This document shows positions 56,593 to 64,000 of a stretch of 64,000 bases of DNA, in pieces. Position numbers and translations under genes: made by a program. The first letter of the stretch is position 1. Each line of letters begins with the position of its first letter. The notes beneath the pieces are model-generated. The model worked only from the letters and a program-made list of their open reading frames with translations. It was not told the DNA's origin and searched no databases. Source of the stretch: Actinomycetales bacterium (lineage in GTDB: Bacteria > Actinomycetota > Actinomycetes > Actinomycetales > Dermatophilaceae); assembly GCA_016710385.1 (NCBI GenBank), contig JADJVX010000026.1:62001-126000 (forward strand), read 5' to 3'.

Positions 56593-57618
56593 TCAGTACG
56601 CCATGAGGCGGTCGACGGTGTCCAGCACGCGGTCGAGGTCGGGGAGGAAGTCCTCCTCGAGCCGACTGGGCGGGTAAGGCACGTTGTAGCCGCCGACCCG
56701 CGCGACCGGTGCCTCCAGCGAGAAGAAGCACTCCTGCTGCACGAGCGCGGCGATCTCGGCACCGAGCCCGAGGAACGTCGAGGCCTCGTGCACCACGACG
56801 CAGCGGCCGGTGCGGCGCACCGAGTCGACGATCGTGCCGGTGTCCAGCGGCGAGAGCGAGCGCAGGTCGATGACCTCGAGGCTGATGTCCTCTTCCTCGG
56901 CGGCCTGGGCGGCCTGCAGGCAGGTGCGCACCATCGGGCCGTAACACAGCACCGTGACGTCGGTGCCGGGGCGCACGACCCCCGCCTCGAACAGCCCCCG
57001 GCTGGGCTCCCCCGCGATCTCGCCCTTGTCCCAGTAGCGGCGCTTGGGCTCGTAGAAGATGACCGGGTCGCGGCACTCGATGGCCTGCTGGATCATCCAG
57101 TGGGCGTCCTGCGGGTTGGAGCAGGCGACCACGCGCAGGCCCGCGGTGTGGGCGAAATAGGCCTCGTTGCTCTCGCTGTGGTGCTCGACGGCGCCGATAC
57201 CCCCGCCGAAGGGGATCCGCACGACGATCGGCAGCTCGACGTGACCGAGCGAGCGCGAGCGCATCTTGGCGATCGAGCTGACGATGTGGTCGAACGCGGG
57301 ATAGACGAACCCGTCGAACTGGATCTCGACGACCGGACGATAGCCACGCAGGGCGAGCCCGATGGCGGTGCCCATGATGCCCGCCTCGGCCAGCGGGGCG
57401 TCGACGACCCGCTCCTCGCCGAAGTCCTTCTGCAGGCCCTCGGTCACCCGGAAGACGCCGCCGAGCTTGCCGATGTCCTCACCCATCAGGACGACTTTGG
57501 GGTCACGCTCCATCGCGGCCCGCAGGCCACTGGTGATCCCCTTGGCCAGCGTCGACGTGCGTGGGTATGCCGTGGGGCCGTCGCCCTTGGGCAGGTTCGG
57601 TGCGGCAGCGGCGCTCAT
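56593..57618 (-). CDS. bkdB: 2-oxoacid dehydrogenase E1 component, beta subunit
   Basis: 341 residues from ATG 57618. Transketolase central domain with LMGEDIGKLGGVFRVTEGL, DAPLAEAGIMGTAIGLALRG and QFDGFVYPAFDHI, and a C-terminal domain with EVIDLRSLSPLDTGTIVDSV. It forms the alpha2-beta2 E1 with the preceding gene, coupled by an ATGA overlap (57615-57618). The sequence is the branched-chain type more than pyruvate type, but this is by general resemblance only. Confidence 0.93.
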   Translation of the reverse strand: MSAAAAPNLPKGDGPTAYPRTSTLAKGITSGLRAAMERDPKVVLMGEDIGKLGGVFRVTEGLQKDFGEERVVDAPLAEAGIMGTAIGLALRGYRPVVEIQFDGFVYPAFDHIVSSIAKMRSRSLGHVELPIVVRIPFGGGIGAVEHHSESNEAYFAHTAGLRVVACSNPQDAHWMIQQAIECRDPVIFYEPKRRYWDKGEIAGEPSRGLFEAGVVRPGTDVTVLCYGPMVRTCLQAAQAAEEEDISLEVIDLRSLSPLDTGTIVDSVRRTGRCVVVHEASTFLGLGAEIAALVQQECFFSLEAPVARVGGYNVPYPPSRLEEDFLPDLDRVLDTVDRLMAY

Positions 57619-58784
57619 GCGTGGCTCCCTTCCAGGCTCGCCTCGGCGTCGCCGTGCGCACCATCGAAACTGCCCTGGTATGCCGTGAACTCCTCGCGTT
57701 CGGCGGCCATGACCGGGTGGGGCTCGCCGTAGACGTATTCGAACATGTCGGTGCCAACCGGGTCCGACAGCGCCAGGCACCGCGCCCGCACGTCGGCGCC
57801 GAGTTCGTCGGCCTCGCGGGCGACCTGGTCGAAGAACGCCCGATCGGCCTTGCCCATGTGGGCCAGCCACGCCTTGAGCCGCTCGATGGGGTCTCGCAGT
57901 TTCCACCGCTCGACCTCGGCAGACAGGCGGTATTTCGTCGGGTCGTCAGAGGTGGTGTGCGCCCCCATCCGATAGGTGAACGCCTCGATGAAGCTCGGCC
58001 CCGCGCCGGAGCGGGCGGCATCGAGCGCGGCGGTCGTCACGGCATACACCGCGAGCACGTCGTTGCCGTCGACCCGCAACCCCGGGAAGCCGAAGCCGCG
58101 CGCGCGGTGGTAGAGCGGCGCGCGGGTCTGCTTCTCGTTGGGTTCGGAGATGGCCCACTGGTTGTTCTGGCAGAAGAACACGACCGGGCTGTTGTTGACG
58201 CCGGCAAAGACCAGGGACTCGCTGACGTCACCTTGCGATGTCGCACCGTCGCCGAAATAGGCGATGACCGCCGTGTCGCGATCGGGATCGCCGGTGCCGA
58301 CCGCGCCGTCGCGCTGCACGCCCATGGCGTAGCCGGTCGCGTGCAGGGTCTGGGCGCCGATGATGATCGTGTAGAGATGGAAGTTCTTGTCGTTGGGGTC
58401 CCACCCGCCGTGGTTGACCCCGCGGAACATCCCCATGAGGTTGACCGGGTCGACCCCGCGACACCACGCGACGCCGTGCTCGCGATAGGTGGGGAAGGCG
58501 TAATCCTGGCGGCGCAGGGCGCGACCGGAGCCGACTTGAGCCGCCTCCTGGCCGAGCAGGCTGGCCCACAGGCCGAGCTCACCCTGGCGCTGCAACGCAG
58601 TCGCCTCGGCGTCGAAGCGGCGGATGAAGACCAGATCGCGATAGAACCCGCGCAGGTCGTCATCGCTGAGCCGGGCCGCGATGTCACGGTATTCCTGCGG
58701 CGCGGTCTCGACGAACTCCCCCTCAGGCGTGAGGAGTTGGATCATGTCGGGGCCACCGTCGGCCCACGGTCGAGCATCACTCAC
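57615..58784 (-). CDS. bkdA: 2-oxoacid dehydrogenase E1 component, alpha subunit
   Basis: 389 residues, GTG start with GAAGGAG upstream. The thiamine diphosphate motif is YFGDGATSQGDVSESLVFAGVNNSPVVFFCQNN (GDG...NN) near residue 180, and the phosphorylation-loop region is TYRMGAHTTSDDPTKYR. It decarboxylates branched-chain 2-oxoacids from valine, leucine and isoleucine breakdown, giving precursors for branched fatty acids. First gene of the bkdABC operon. Confidence 0.94.
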   Translation of the reverse strand: MSDARPWADGGPDMIQLLTPEGEFVETAPQEYRDIAARLSDDDLRGFYRDLVFIRRFDAEATALQRQGELGLWASLLGQEAAQVGSGRALRRQDYAFPTYREHGVAWCRGVDPVNLMGMFRGVNHGGWDPNDKNFHLYTIIIGAQTLHATGYAMGVQRDGAVGTGDPDRDTAVIAYFGDGATSQGDVSESLVFAGVNNSPVVFFCQNNQWAISEPNEKQTRAPLYHRARGFGFPGLRVDGNDVLAVYAVTTAALDAARSGAGPSFIEAFTYRMGAHTTSDDPTKYRLSAEVERWKLRDPIERLKAWLAHMGKADRAFFDQVAREADELGADVRARCLALSDPVGTDMFEYVYGEPHPVMAAEREEFTAYQGSFDGAHGDAEASLEGSHA

Positions 58785-59033
58785 GAGGCACTCCTTCTCC
58801 GACCCGGGCAGGTATGCCGGGTGGGCCAGGCCGTTGGTCGGGTTCCGGGATCGCCGGTGCCGACCGTGGCGTCATTGCCAACCTTGCCAAGCTCATCGCC
58901 GCAGCAGGGTGGTGTGGCCCTTTTCACACTGCGTTGGGTTTCACCCTAGTCATAGTCACGCCGAATCTCACCTGTCGGATGGTCCTGCTCATTCTTGACG
59001 CCCTCAGTGCGGCCCAAGATCGCGATCCGGTCG
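58785..59033. promoter_or_regulatory. Upstream region of bkdA
   Basis: The gap between bkdA and repeat R4 holds one GTATGCCG motif (58812) and a less GC-rich patch (58920-58975) with repeated GACTATGACTAGGGT on the minus strand. TAGGGT there could be a -10, but no matching -35 is convincing. No ORF of interest. Confidence 0.3.
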
Positions 59034-59118
59034 GCTTCGGTGAGGGTCGCTGAGGTTGGCGACACTGCGCTGAGGTTGGACCCTCACCGCAGCGCGGCCA
59101 AGGTCACCGCAGCTGGCG
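59034..59118 (+). repeat. Intergenic hairpin repeat, copy R4
   Basis: 59051-59118 is identical to R5 over 68 bp. Hairpin GCGCTGAGG (59067-59075) with CCTCA (59082-59086) and CAGCGC (59090-59095); a second right arm lies at 59104-59112. The padR stop codon and last codons are inside this repeat. Confidence 0.85.
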
Positions 59119-59727
59119 TCCTGGGTCGACAGACGCACTCTGGGCCTCGCCATCACCTGTCGCCGGCGCAGGCTCACCTGCTGCCGGCCCAGCGTCAACT
59201 GTCGCCAGCGCAGCCAGGCTCTCGCGCAGCCACGCGATCTGGGCCTGGGCGGCATACTCTCCGGCCGACAGGGTCATGAGCCAATAGGGCTGGTCCGGCG
59301 ACGCGGGCTCGGAATCCGACCCAGCGCGGATCTCGGCGAACCGCTGGGCCGACGCCTCGGCCTCGGCCAACGCCTCGATGAGCAGCTGTCGACAGCCATC
59401 AACGCCAAGTTGCCTCCCGAAGAAGAGTCTGAGCAGCAGGCTGTTACGGGGTGGGGTGCGACGGATGGGCCCGCGGAGGAGGTGGCGCAGCTCCGCCGTC
59501 CCAGCAGGCGTGATCTCGAGCACCGCCCCGGACGTCAGCCCCGGCACCGTGCGGCGAATCAAACCCTCCTGCTCCAGCTCGGCCAGGGTCGGGTAGATCT
59601 GACCGAAGCTCTCATGCCAGAAGTGACCCAACGTGTCCCGGATGGCGGCGCGGACGGCATACCCCGTCATCGGTTCGACCGAGAGCGCTCCGAGCACAGC
59701 CAGCCGAGTTTGGGAGGTGCGAGCCAT
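59104..59727 (-). CDS. PadR family transcriptional regulator
   Basis: 207 residues. The N-terminal winged helix is LAVLGALSVEPMTGYAVRAAIRDTLGHFWHESFGQIYPTLAELEQEGLI, and a helical dimerisation domain with WLRESLAALATV follows. The last 25 residues are low complexity; the final few codons come from repeat R4, as if the repeat had replaced the original gene end. It is divergent from a small membrane protein gene, with a perfect palindrome between the two that is its likely operator. Confidence 0.92.
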   Translation of the reverse strand: MARTSQTRLAVLGALSVEPMTGYAVRAAIRDTLGHFWHESFGQIYPTLAELEQEGLIRRTVPGLTSGAVLEITPAGTAELRHLLRGPIRRTPPRNSLLLRLFFGRQLGVDGCRQLLIEALAEAEASAQRFAEIRAGSDSEPASPDQPYWLMTLSAGEYAAQAQIAWLRESLAALATVDAGPAAGEPAPATGDGEAQSASVDPGRQLR

Positions 59728-59735
59728 GGTTGATT

Positions 59736-59750
59736 ATATCTGTCAGATAT
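59736..59750. promoter_or_regulatory. Putative PadR operator
   Basis: ATATCTG-t-CAGATAT, a perfect seven-base inverted repeat in an AT-rich island between padR and the divergent membrane protein gene. It overlaps likely -10 elements for the rightward gene (TATCTT, 59748-59753). Confidence 0.75.
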
Positions 59751-59764
59751 CTTAGTCTCCACCC

Positions 59765-60196
59765 ATGTCCCGCCCGCTGCCCGCGACGCCTCCAGCCGTC
59801 CCGTCGACAGCCGCCGGGCTCTCGGGTGGCCTCTTCTGCGCTGCGGCCGGATTCCAGCTCGCCTTGGCGGCGGGTGCGCCCTGGGGAGCTGCCGCCTGGG
59901 GCGGAGCCATGCCGGGCGTGCTGCCGGCGGGGTACCGGATCGCAAGTGTGGGCTCGGCAGCGGTCCTCGCAGGGCTCGGCGTCGCGCTGGCCGGCGGCAT
60001 CTCGGCTCCGAGGTCGCGGCGACGGCTGCTCACCGGTGCGCTGGGATTTGCCACCCTCTCTGCTGGGATGAATCTCGCCTCGCCATCCCTCATCGAACGA
60101 GCGATCTGGGTGCCCTTCGCCGTGGTCCAGATCGTGGCGCTTTCCCAAGCCCGGCGCAGCGAGAGCCGCCACGCCAGCGTGGTTGAGGTTCAGTGA
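59765..60196 (+). CDS. Small membrane protein, probable PadR target
   Basis: 143 residues with four membrane helices (about 18-38, 55-80, 88-105, 110-128). No known domain recognised. It is the only gene divergent from padR and shares its operator, so it is the best candidate for PadR control. The C-terminal SRHASVVEVQ is encoded at the border of repeat R5. Confidence 0.65.
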   Translation: MSRPLPATPPAVPSTAAGLSGGLFCAAAGFQLALAAGAPWGAAAWGGAMPGVLPAGYRIASVGSAAVLAGLGVALAGGISAPRSRRRLLTGALGFATLSAGMNLASPSLIERAIWVPFAVVQIVALSQARRSESRHASVVEVQ

Positions 60197-60261
60197 GGTT
60201 GGCGACACTGCGCTGAGGTTGGACCCTCACCGCAGCGCGGCCAAGGTCACCGCAGCTGGCG
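60185..60261 (+). repeat. Intergenic hairpin repeat, copy R5
   Basis: 60194-60261 is identical to 59051-59118 (R4), 1143 bp away and in the same orientation, so R4 and R5 flank padR and the membrane gene as a direct repeat. Confidence 0.85.
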
Positions 60262-60345
60262 CTCTGAGCCAGCGCACCCGGTCGACGCAGCCGGCGCTGT
60301 GGATAACTTCCGCGGCAGCCACGCGTGACTGGGCAGAGTGCCGCC

Positions 60346-61323
60346 ATGGACCTCCTTCTCGCGCTCTCCCCTGGGTCGGTCGTCGACACCCCTGCGCTGC
60401 GCAGGGCTGGCCTGGACGACCGCCGGGTCACCTCGCTCGTCCGCGACGGTCACCTCGTGCGGCTCAGCCGGGGTTGGTATGCCGTGGGAGCAGCCCCCAC
60501 GCCGCAGTCCGCTCACCGTCTGGCAGCTCAAGCAGCTACCCAGGGGTATGCCGGTCGCGCGGTGCTCAGCCACTACAGCGCCCTGGTCGACCGTGGACTG
60601 CCCACCTTCCGGGCGGACCTTGCCACCGTCCATCTCACCCGGACCCAGTCCCTGCACTCTCGCCGTCGGCCAGGGCTTGTCATCCATCGGCGCCCACCCC
60701 TGGGGGCTTGGCGCGATGGTCAGCTCACGGTCAGCTTCGTCATCGCGCAGACTGCCACCACGTGCGGCCCCATGGCCGCCCTCATCGCCGCCGACGCCGC
60801 CCTGCAGCGCAACCTCGTGTCTCGGGCGGAGTTGCTGGCCGCCGCTGACCTGGTCAAGGGTCACCCCCGCACCGCCCTGCTCAGTGGATTCCTGGGCTTG
60901 GCCGATGCACGGTGCCAGTCCCCCGGCGAAACGCGGCTGCGGCATGCCTTCCACGTGATGGGCCTGCCGGTCGCCTCACAAGTAGTCATCACCGATGGGC
61001 GCAGGTCAGCCACCGTCGACTTCATGCTCACCGACCACCCGGTGATCGGTGAGTTCGACGGACTCGTGAAGTACCGACGGACGAGGCCGGCAGATGGCTT
61101 TCCCGCGGGGTACGACGAGATCGTTGCCGAGAAGGGGCGCGAGGATTGGCTCAGGGGATTGGGCTTCGAGTTCGTGCGCACGGTGTGGACTGACTTCGAC
61201 GATGTGTCATCGCTCGCTCGACGCACCTGCTCGGCCATCGAGCGCACCCGAGGTCGGCCGGCGCCGGAGGCCTGGCTGCGGGCACGTGACCTGGCTTCGG
61301 CGAGGGAAGCCGCACTTCGCTGA
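60346..61323 (+). CDS. AbiEi-like N-terminal domain with nuclease-like C-terminus
   Basis: 325 residues from ATG 60346 (GTG 60325 is possible). Residues 1-80 resemble the wHTH of AbiEi-type antitoxins and related actinobacterial proteins (LLLALSPGSVVDTPALRRAGLDDRRVTSLVRDGHLVRLSRGWYAV). The C-terminal part has the VSR/DUF559-like pattern SPGETRLRHAF, TVDFMLTDHPVIGEFDGLVKY and REDWLRGLGFEFVRTVW, with candidate catalytic Glu, Asp, Glu and Lys. No toxin gene of the AbiEii type is adjacent. The last codons (AREAALR) lie in repeat R6. Possibly a stand-alone nuclease. Confidence 0.7.
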   Translation: MDLLLALSPGSVVDTPALRRAGLDDRRVTSLVRDGHLVRLSRGWYAVGAAPTPQSAHRLAAQAATQGYAGRAVLSHYSALVDRGLPTFRADLATVHLTRTQSLHSRRRPGLVIHRRPPLGAWRDGQLTVSFVIAQTATTCGPMAALIAADAALQRNLVSRAELLAAADLVKGHPRTALLSGFLGLADARCQSPGETRLRHAFHVMGLPVASQVVITDGRRSATVDFMLTDHPVIGEFDGLVKYRRTRPADGFPAGYDEIVAEKGREDWLRGLGFEFVRTVWTDFDDVSSLARRTCSAIERTRGRPAPEAWLRARDLASAREAALR

Positions 61324-61373
61324 GGTTGGACCCTCACCGGAGTGCGGGCAACCTCACCGGAGTGCGGGCAAAT
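61293..61373 (+). repeat. Intergenic hairpin repeat, copy R6
   Basis: GCACT (61312-61316) pairs with AGTGC (61341-61345), and TGAGG (61321-61325) with CCTCA (61332-61336). The right half CCTCACCGGAGTGCGGGCAA is present twice in tandem. The arm sequence differs from R1/R2 and R4/R5, yet pairing is kept. Confidence 0.75.
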
Positions 61374-61391
61374 CTCGTCAGGCAGCGACCG

Positions 61392-62480
61392 TCAACGGGG
61401 GCCGAAGGCTGCGGCGACCTCGAGGAACCGGGTGTTGGCCTCGACCTCGCCGATGGTCACGCGCACCCCGTCGGTGCCGTATTGCCGCACCATCAACCCG
61501 GCGTCCTGGCATGCGGCCGAGAACGCCGACGAGTCTGCACCGAGCGTGAACCACACAAAGTTGGCCTGGCTGTCGCACAAGGGCCACCCCTGGTCGAGCA
61601 GTCCCGCGACCACCCGCTCGCGCTCGGACACCAGCGCATCACACCGCGCCAGCAACTCCTCACGGGCCTCCAGCGAGGCGATCGCCGCAGCCTGCGCCAA
61701 CGAGTTGACCCCGAAGGGCACCGCACACTTGCGCAGCGCCGCGGCGACGGCCTCGTGCGCGACGGCATACCCGACCCGCAGCCCCGCGAGCCCGTAGGCC
61801 TTCGAGAAAGTGCGCAGCACCATGACGTTGGGGTTGGCGCGCCACACCTGCACCGCATCCGGCGCCGCCGCGTCCCGGACGAACTCCAGGTAGGCCTCGT
61901 CAAGCACGACGAGCACATCGCGAGGCACCTCGGCCAGGAACGCCTCGAGCTCGTCCCGGTGCACCACGGTCCCCGTCGGGTTGTTGGGCGAGCACACGAT
62001 GACCACCCGGGTCCGCTCGGTGACGGCGGCCGCCATCGCCCCCAGCTGATGACGCTGCGCGGCGTCAACTGGCACCGGCACCGACACGGCCCCAGCGAGC
62101 GCGGCGACGATCGGATATGCCTCGAAGGACCGCCACGCGAAGACCACCTCGTCGCCGGCGTCGCAGGTCGCCTGGATGATCTGTCCGAGGATCCCGACCG
62201 ACCCGGTGCCGACCGCGATATTGGCCGGCGCCACCCCGACGAACGCCGCGATCGCCGCGATGAGGTCGACGTTGGACATATCCGGATAGCGGTTGATCGT
62301 GTCGAGCGCCTTGTCGAGCACGACTCGCACCGAGTCCAGCGGTGGGTATGGGTTTTCGTTGCTCGAGAGCTTGTATGCCGTGATGCCAGGCGGCGCGACG
62401 GCAGGCTTCCCGGGGACATAGGCCGGCACAGCATTCAAGGCGGCGCGCAGGCGAGGCGCCAGCGAGGACTCAGCAGACAT
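61392..62480 (-). CDS. Histidinol-phosphate/aromatic aminotransferase (class I/II PLP)
   Basis: 362 residues from ATG 62480; TACATT (62493-62488) is 7 nt upstream (leaderless). HisC-type features: [46 protein letters not shown] and the PLP lysine in [18 protein letters not shown]. It is annotated in relatives as histidinol-phosphate or phenylalanine aminotransferase (Pat). No other his genes are nearby, so an aromatic-amino-acid role is as likely as histidine synthesis. Confidence 0.9.
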   Translation of the reverse strand: MSAESSLAPRLRAALNAVPAYVPGKPAVAPPGITAYKLSSNENPYPPLDSVRVVLDKALDTINRYPDMSNVDLIAAIAAFVGVAPANIAVGTGSVGILGQIIQATCDAGDEVVFAWRSFEAYPIVAALAGAVSVPVPVDAAQRHQLGAMAAAVTERTRVVIVCSPNNPTGTVVHRDELEAFLAEVPRDVLVVLDEAYLEFVRDAAAPDAVQVWRANPNVMVLRTFSKAYGLAGLRVGYAVAHEAVAAALRKCAVPFGVNSLAQAAAIASLEAREELLARCDALVSERERVVAGLLDQGWPLCDSQANFVWFTLGADSSAFSAACQDAGLMVRQYGTDGVRVTIGEVEANTRFLEVAAAFGPR

Positions 62481-62581
62481 GGCCCCCAATGTAGACGGCA
62501 CACACCCGGTCCCGTCAGGGTCGGGTGAGTTCGGTCAGCTCGGGACAGCCTCATCCCAGGTCGGCATGTGACCATGGAGGC

Positions 62582-62998
62582 ATGCGCACAGTCGTGGACA
62601 TCGCCCTGCGGACCGCCGTCAACGGTGTCGCCCTCTGGGTGGCGAGCCTGCTGGTCGCCGGCGTCCGGTTCGGGCCGACCGTCAACGCTTCCCTCGGGGG
62701 GCAGAGCGAAACGACCCGCACCGTCGTCACCGTGGCCCTGGTGGCGCTCGTCTTCGGCGCGGTCAACGCCTTCATCAAGCCGCTGCTCAAGGCCCTGGCC
62801 ACCCCGCTCATCTGGCTCACCCTCGGACTGTTCACCCTCGTGGTCAACGCCGCGATGCTCGCCCTCACGTCATGGCTGGCCGGTGGGCTCGGCCTGGCCT
62901 TCCACGTCGACCACTTCTGGTGGGACGCCGTGTGGGGCGCGCTCGTCGTGACCATCGTCGCGATGGTGCTCGGCGCCTTCGTGCCGGATCGCCGCTGA
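62582..62998 (+). CDS. Phage holin family IV-like small membrane protein
   Basis: 138 residues with four membrane helices. The family signature is FGAVNAFIKPLLKALATPLIWLTLGLFTLVVNAAMLALTSWLA. Proteins of this family are common on bacterial chromosomes and despite the name are not phage-specific; the role is unknown. GGAGG is very close to the ATG. It converges with paaN across a perfect terminator. Confidence 0.85.
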   Translation: MRTVVDIALRTAVNGVALWVASLLVAGVRFGPTVNASLGGQSETTRTVVTVALVALVFGAVNAFIKPLLKALATPLIWLTLGLFTLVVNAAMLALTSWLAGGLGLAFHVDHFWWDAVWGALVVTIVAMVLGAFVPDRR

Positions 62999-63027
62999 CC
63001 ACTGCTCGGCACTCGCCGGGTCCGCCA

Positions 63028-63060
63028 CACCCGACGCACCCGACGCACCCGACGCACCCG
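63028..63060 (+). repeat. Short tandem repeat CACCCGACG
   Basis: Three full copies and a partial fourth of a 9-bp unit, in the gap between the convergent holin-like and paaN genes. Confidence 0.85.
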
Positions 63061-63076
63061 CAGCGGACGCACGACG

Positions 63077-63118
63077 AGAGGCACGGCATACCGGCTGCGG
63101 TTGGTATGCCGTGCCTCT
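63077..63118. terminator. Bidirectional terminator built from opposed CGGCATACC and GGTATGCCG motifs
   Basis: AGAGGCACGGCATACC (63077-63092), ten-base loop, GGTATGCCGTGCCTCT (63103-63118): sixteen perfect base pairs between two convergent genes. The core of each arm is the dispersed genome motif. Confidence 0.85.
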
Positions 63119-63192
63119 GTCCTATCCCACGGCGCGGGGTTCAGTCGGCACTCGCGCGGTGAGGGTCCAGCGGCCCGGTCGGGTCAGGCGGG

Positions 63193-64000
63193 TCAGACGT
63201 GCCGGCGGCTGGTCACCACCCGGAACCGCCCGGCCACGAAGGCCGCGTCGGTGTAGGAGGCGTTGGCCGCCGGGTTGGCGCCGGTGCCGTGATAGTCGGA
63301 GAACGCCGCGGCCTGGTTGACGAAGATCCCCTGGGTGAGGTTTTCGGAGAGGTTGACCCCCGCCTCGGCGGCCGCGTCACGAGCGTCGTCGAGGATCTCT
63401 TCGTCGGTGGAGTAGACCGCCGCGGTCATCGCGCCGTGCTCGAGGATCGTCGCGGTGAACAACTCCAGTGACTGCGCCGTCGAGGCCGTGCGGATCAGGA
63501 ACGCGACCGGCCCGAACCACTCCTTGCAGTAGACCACCTGGTCGGCTGCGTCGACAGCCACCAGTCCGGGGGTGCGACAGACCGCGTCAGGGTATGCCGG
63601 GTGCTTGACCTCGCGGGACGCCAGCACGACCCGGCCACCAACCTCGTCGGCAATGCCTTGGTGCGCAGCGGAATTGGCGCGGACCTGGGGATTGACGACC
63701 GCACCGGTGACCTCGATGGCTTTGGCGTCGTCGGCGGTGAGCTTGGTGATCGCGGCGGCCAGCCGGTCGGCGAATTCGTCGAAGCTCAGCACGCCCTCGT
63801 CGGTGCTCACCTGCTCGGGGACGTAGACGTTCTGCGGGGCCGTGCACATCTGGCCGGTGTAGAGCGAGAACGAGAAGGCCAGGTTGAACAGCATCCCGCG
63901 CAGGTTGTCGGTGGAGTCGACGACGACGGTGTTGATGCCGGCCTTCTCGGTGTAGACAAGCTTGCCGTGCTGGGCGCCATAGGACTCCAGCCAGGCGCCG
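63193..64000 (-). CDS. paaN: Phenylacetic acid degradation protein PaaN (aldehyde dehydrogenase family), C-terminal part
   Basis: The gene runs past the window end; about 268 C-terminal residues are present. The ALDH catalytic Cys lies in SLYTGQMCTAPQNVYVP, followed by the conserved KEWFGPVAFLIRT and, near the end, GIFVNQAAAFSDYHGTGANPAAN, which is typical of PaaN. PaaN is associated with the phenylacetyl-CoA catabolic pathway, where it acts on a ring-opening aldehyde intermediate. No other paa genes are visible in the window. Confidence 0.88.
   Translation of the reverse strand, partial: GAWLESYGAQHGKLVYTEKAGINTVVVDSTDNLRGMLFNLAFSFSLYTGQMCTAPQNVYVPEQVSTDEGVLSFDEFADRLAAAITKLTADDAKAIEVTGAVVNPQVRANSAAHQGIADEVGGRVVLASREVKHPAYPDAVCRTPGLVAVDAADQVVYCKEWFGPVAFLIRTASTAQSLELFTATILEHGAMTAAVYSTDEEILDDARDAAAEAGVNLSENLTQGIFVNQAAAFSDYHGTGANPAANASYTDAAFVAGRFRVVTSRRHV

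Noticed and set aside
59034..61373. Insertion sequence flanked by R4, R5 and R6
   Set aside because: No transposase gene and no target-site duplication could be seen; the repeats are short hairpins present elsewhere singly.
62582..62998. Prophage remnant indicated by a holin-family gene
   Set aside because: This holin family is common on bacterial chromosomes; no integrase, capsid, terminase or attachment site is visible.

Overview
The window comes from a high-GC (about 70%) Gram-positive actinobacterium, most likely a member of the Micrococcales (Intrasporangiaceae/Dermatophilaceae-like). The evidence is an HspR-controlled dnaK operon with HAIR operators, a mycothiol-dependent isomerase-family enzyme, a WS/DGAT acyltransferase, 13E12-type DUF222/HNH genes with SOS-box-like sites, and many leaderless promoters (TANNNT about 6 nt before the start codon). 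It is ordinary chromosome rather than a prophage or plasmid. No rRNA, tRNA or CRISPR array was seen.

Layout. 1-5.8 kb: end of an M1 aminopeptidase, a frameshifted dienelactone hydrolase, an MFS exporter, an FAH-family hydrolase, a thioesterase, an OsmC protein and a small membrane protein. 6-7.8 kb: a broken DUF222/HNH gene containing a 57-base G run. 7.8-13.9 kb: larC coupled to a histidine kinase, its response regulator, and a large two-part membrane sensor. 14-18.3 kb: dnaK-grpE-dnaJ-hspR with two HAIR operators. 18.3-21.2 kb: a P-loop kinase, an unknown CxxC protein, a decayed alpha/beta hydrolase between two hairpin repeats, and a vapBC-type toxin-antitoxin pair. 21.2-24.5 kb: an aminoglycoside-phosphotransferase-like kinase and an MMPL transporter. 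24.6-29.5 kb: an acyl-lipid operon (PlsB, HAD-PlsC fusion, WS/DGAT). 29.7-32.3 kb: membrane protein, copper chaperone PCu(A)C and DyP peroxidase. 32.4-37.4 kb: an FtsX-type ABC system with two ATPases. 37.5-41.3 kb: an exported duplicated-domain protein divergent from a ferric-reductase-like flavocytochrome, an FMN-binding protein and ApbE. 41.3-43.1 kb: second DUF222/HNH copy. 43.3-49 kb: acyltransferase, nitrilase-family hydrolase, proline-rich membrane protein and a CopD-CtaG fusion. 49-54.9 kb: mycothiol-dependent enzyme, MarR/MFS efflux pair, FAD monooxygenase and MFS. 54.9-58.8 kb: branched-chain 2-oxoacid dehydrogenase E1a/E1b/E2. 59-61.3 kb: PadR regulator, membrane protein and an AbiEi-like gene, all bordered by hairpin repeats. 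61.4-64 kb: HisC-like aminotransferase, a small membrane protein and partial paaN.

Two genome-scale signals stand out. First, the octamer GTATGCCG/CGGCATAC occurs about 100 times in both orientations, against about 2 expected by chance. It lies in all coding frames and between genes, sometimes as perfect inverted pairs (dnaK leader; terminator at 63.1 kb), and it supplies start codons and -10 elements. Second, a family of at least six intergenic repeats of about 75-85 bp forms a hairpin whose arms differ between copies by compensatory changes. Several single-base frameshifts lie in G runs, so some of the broken genes may be sequencing errors.
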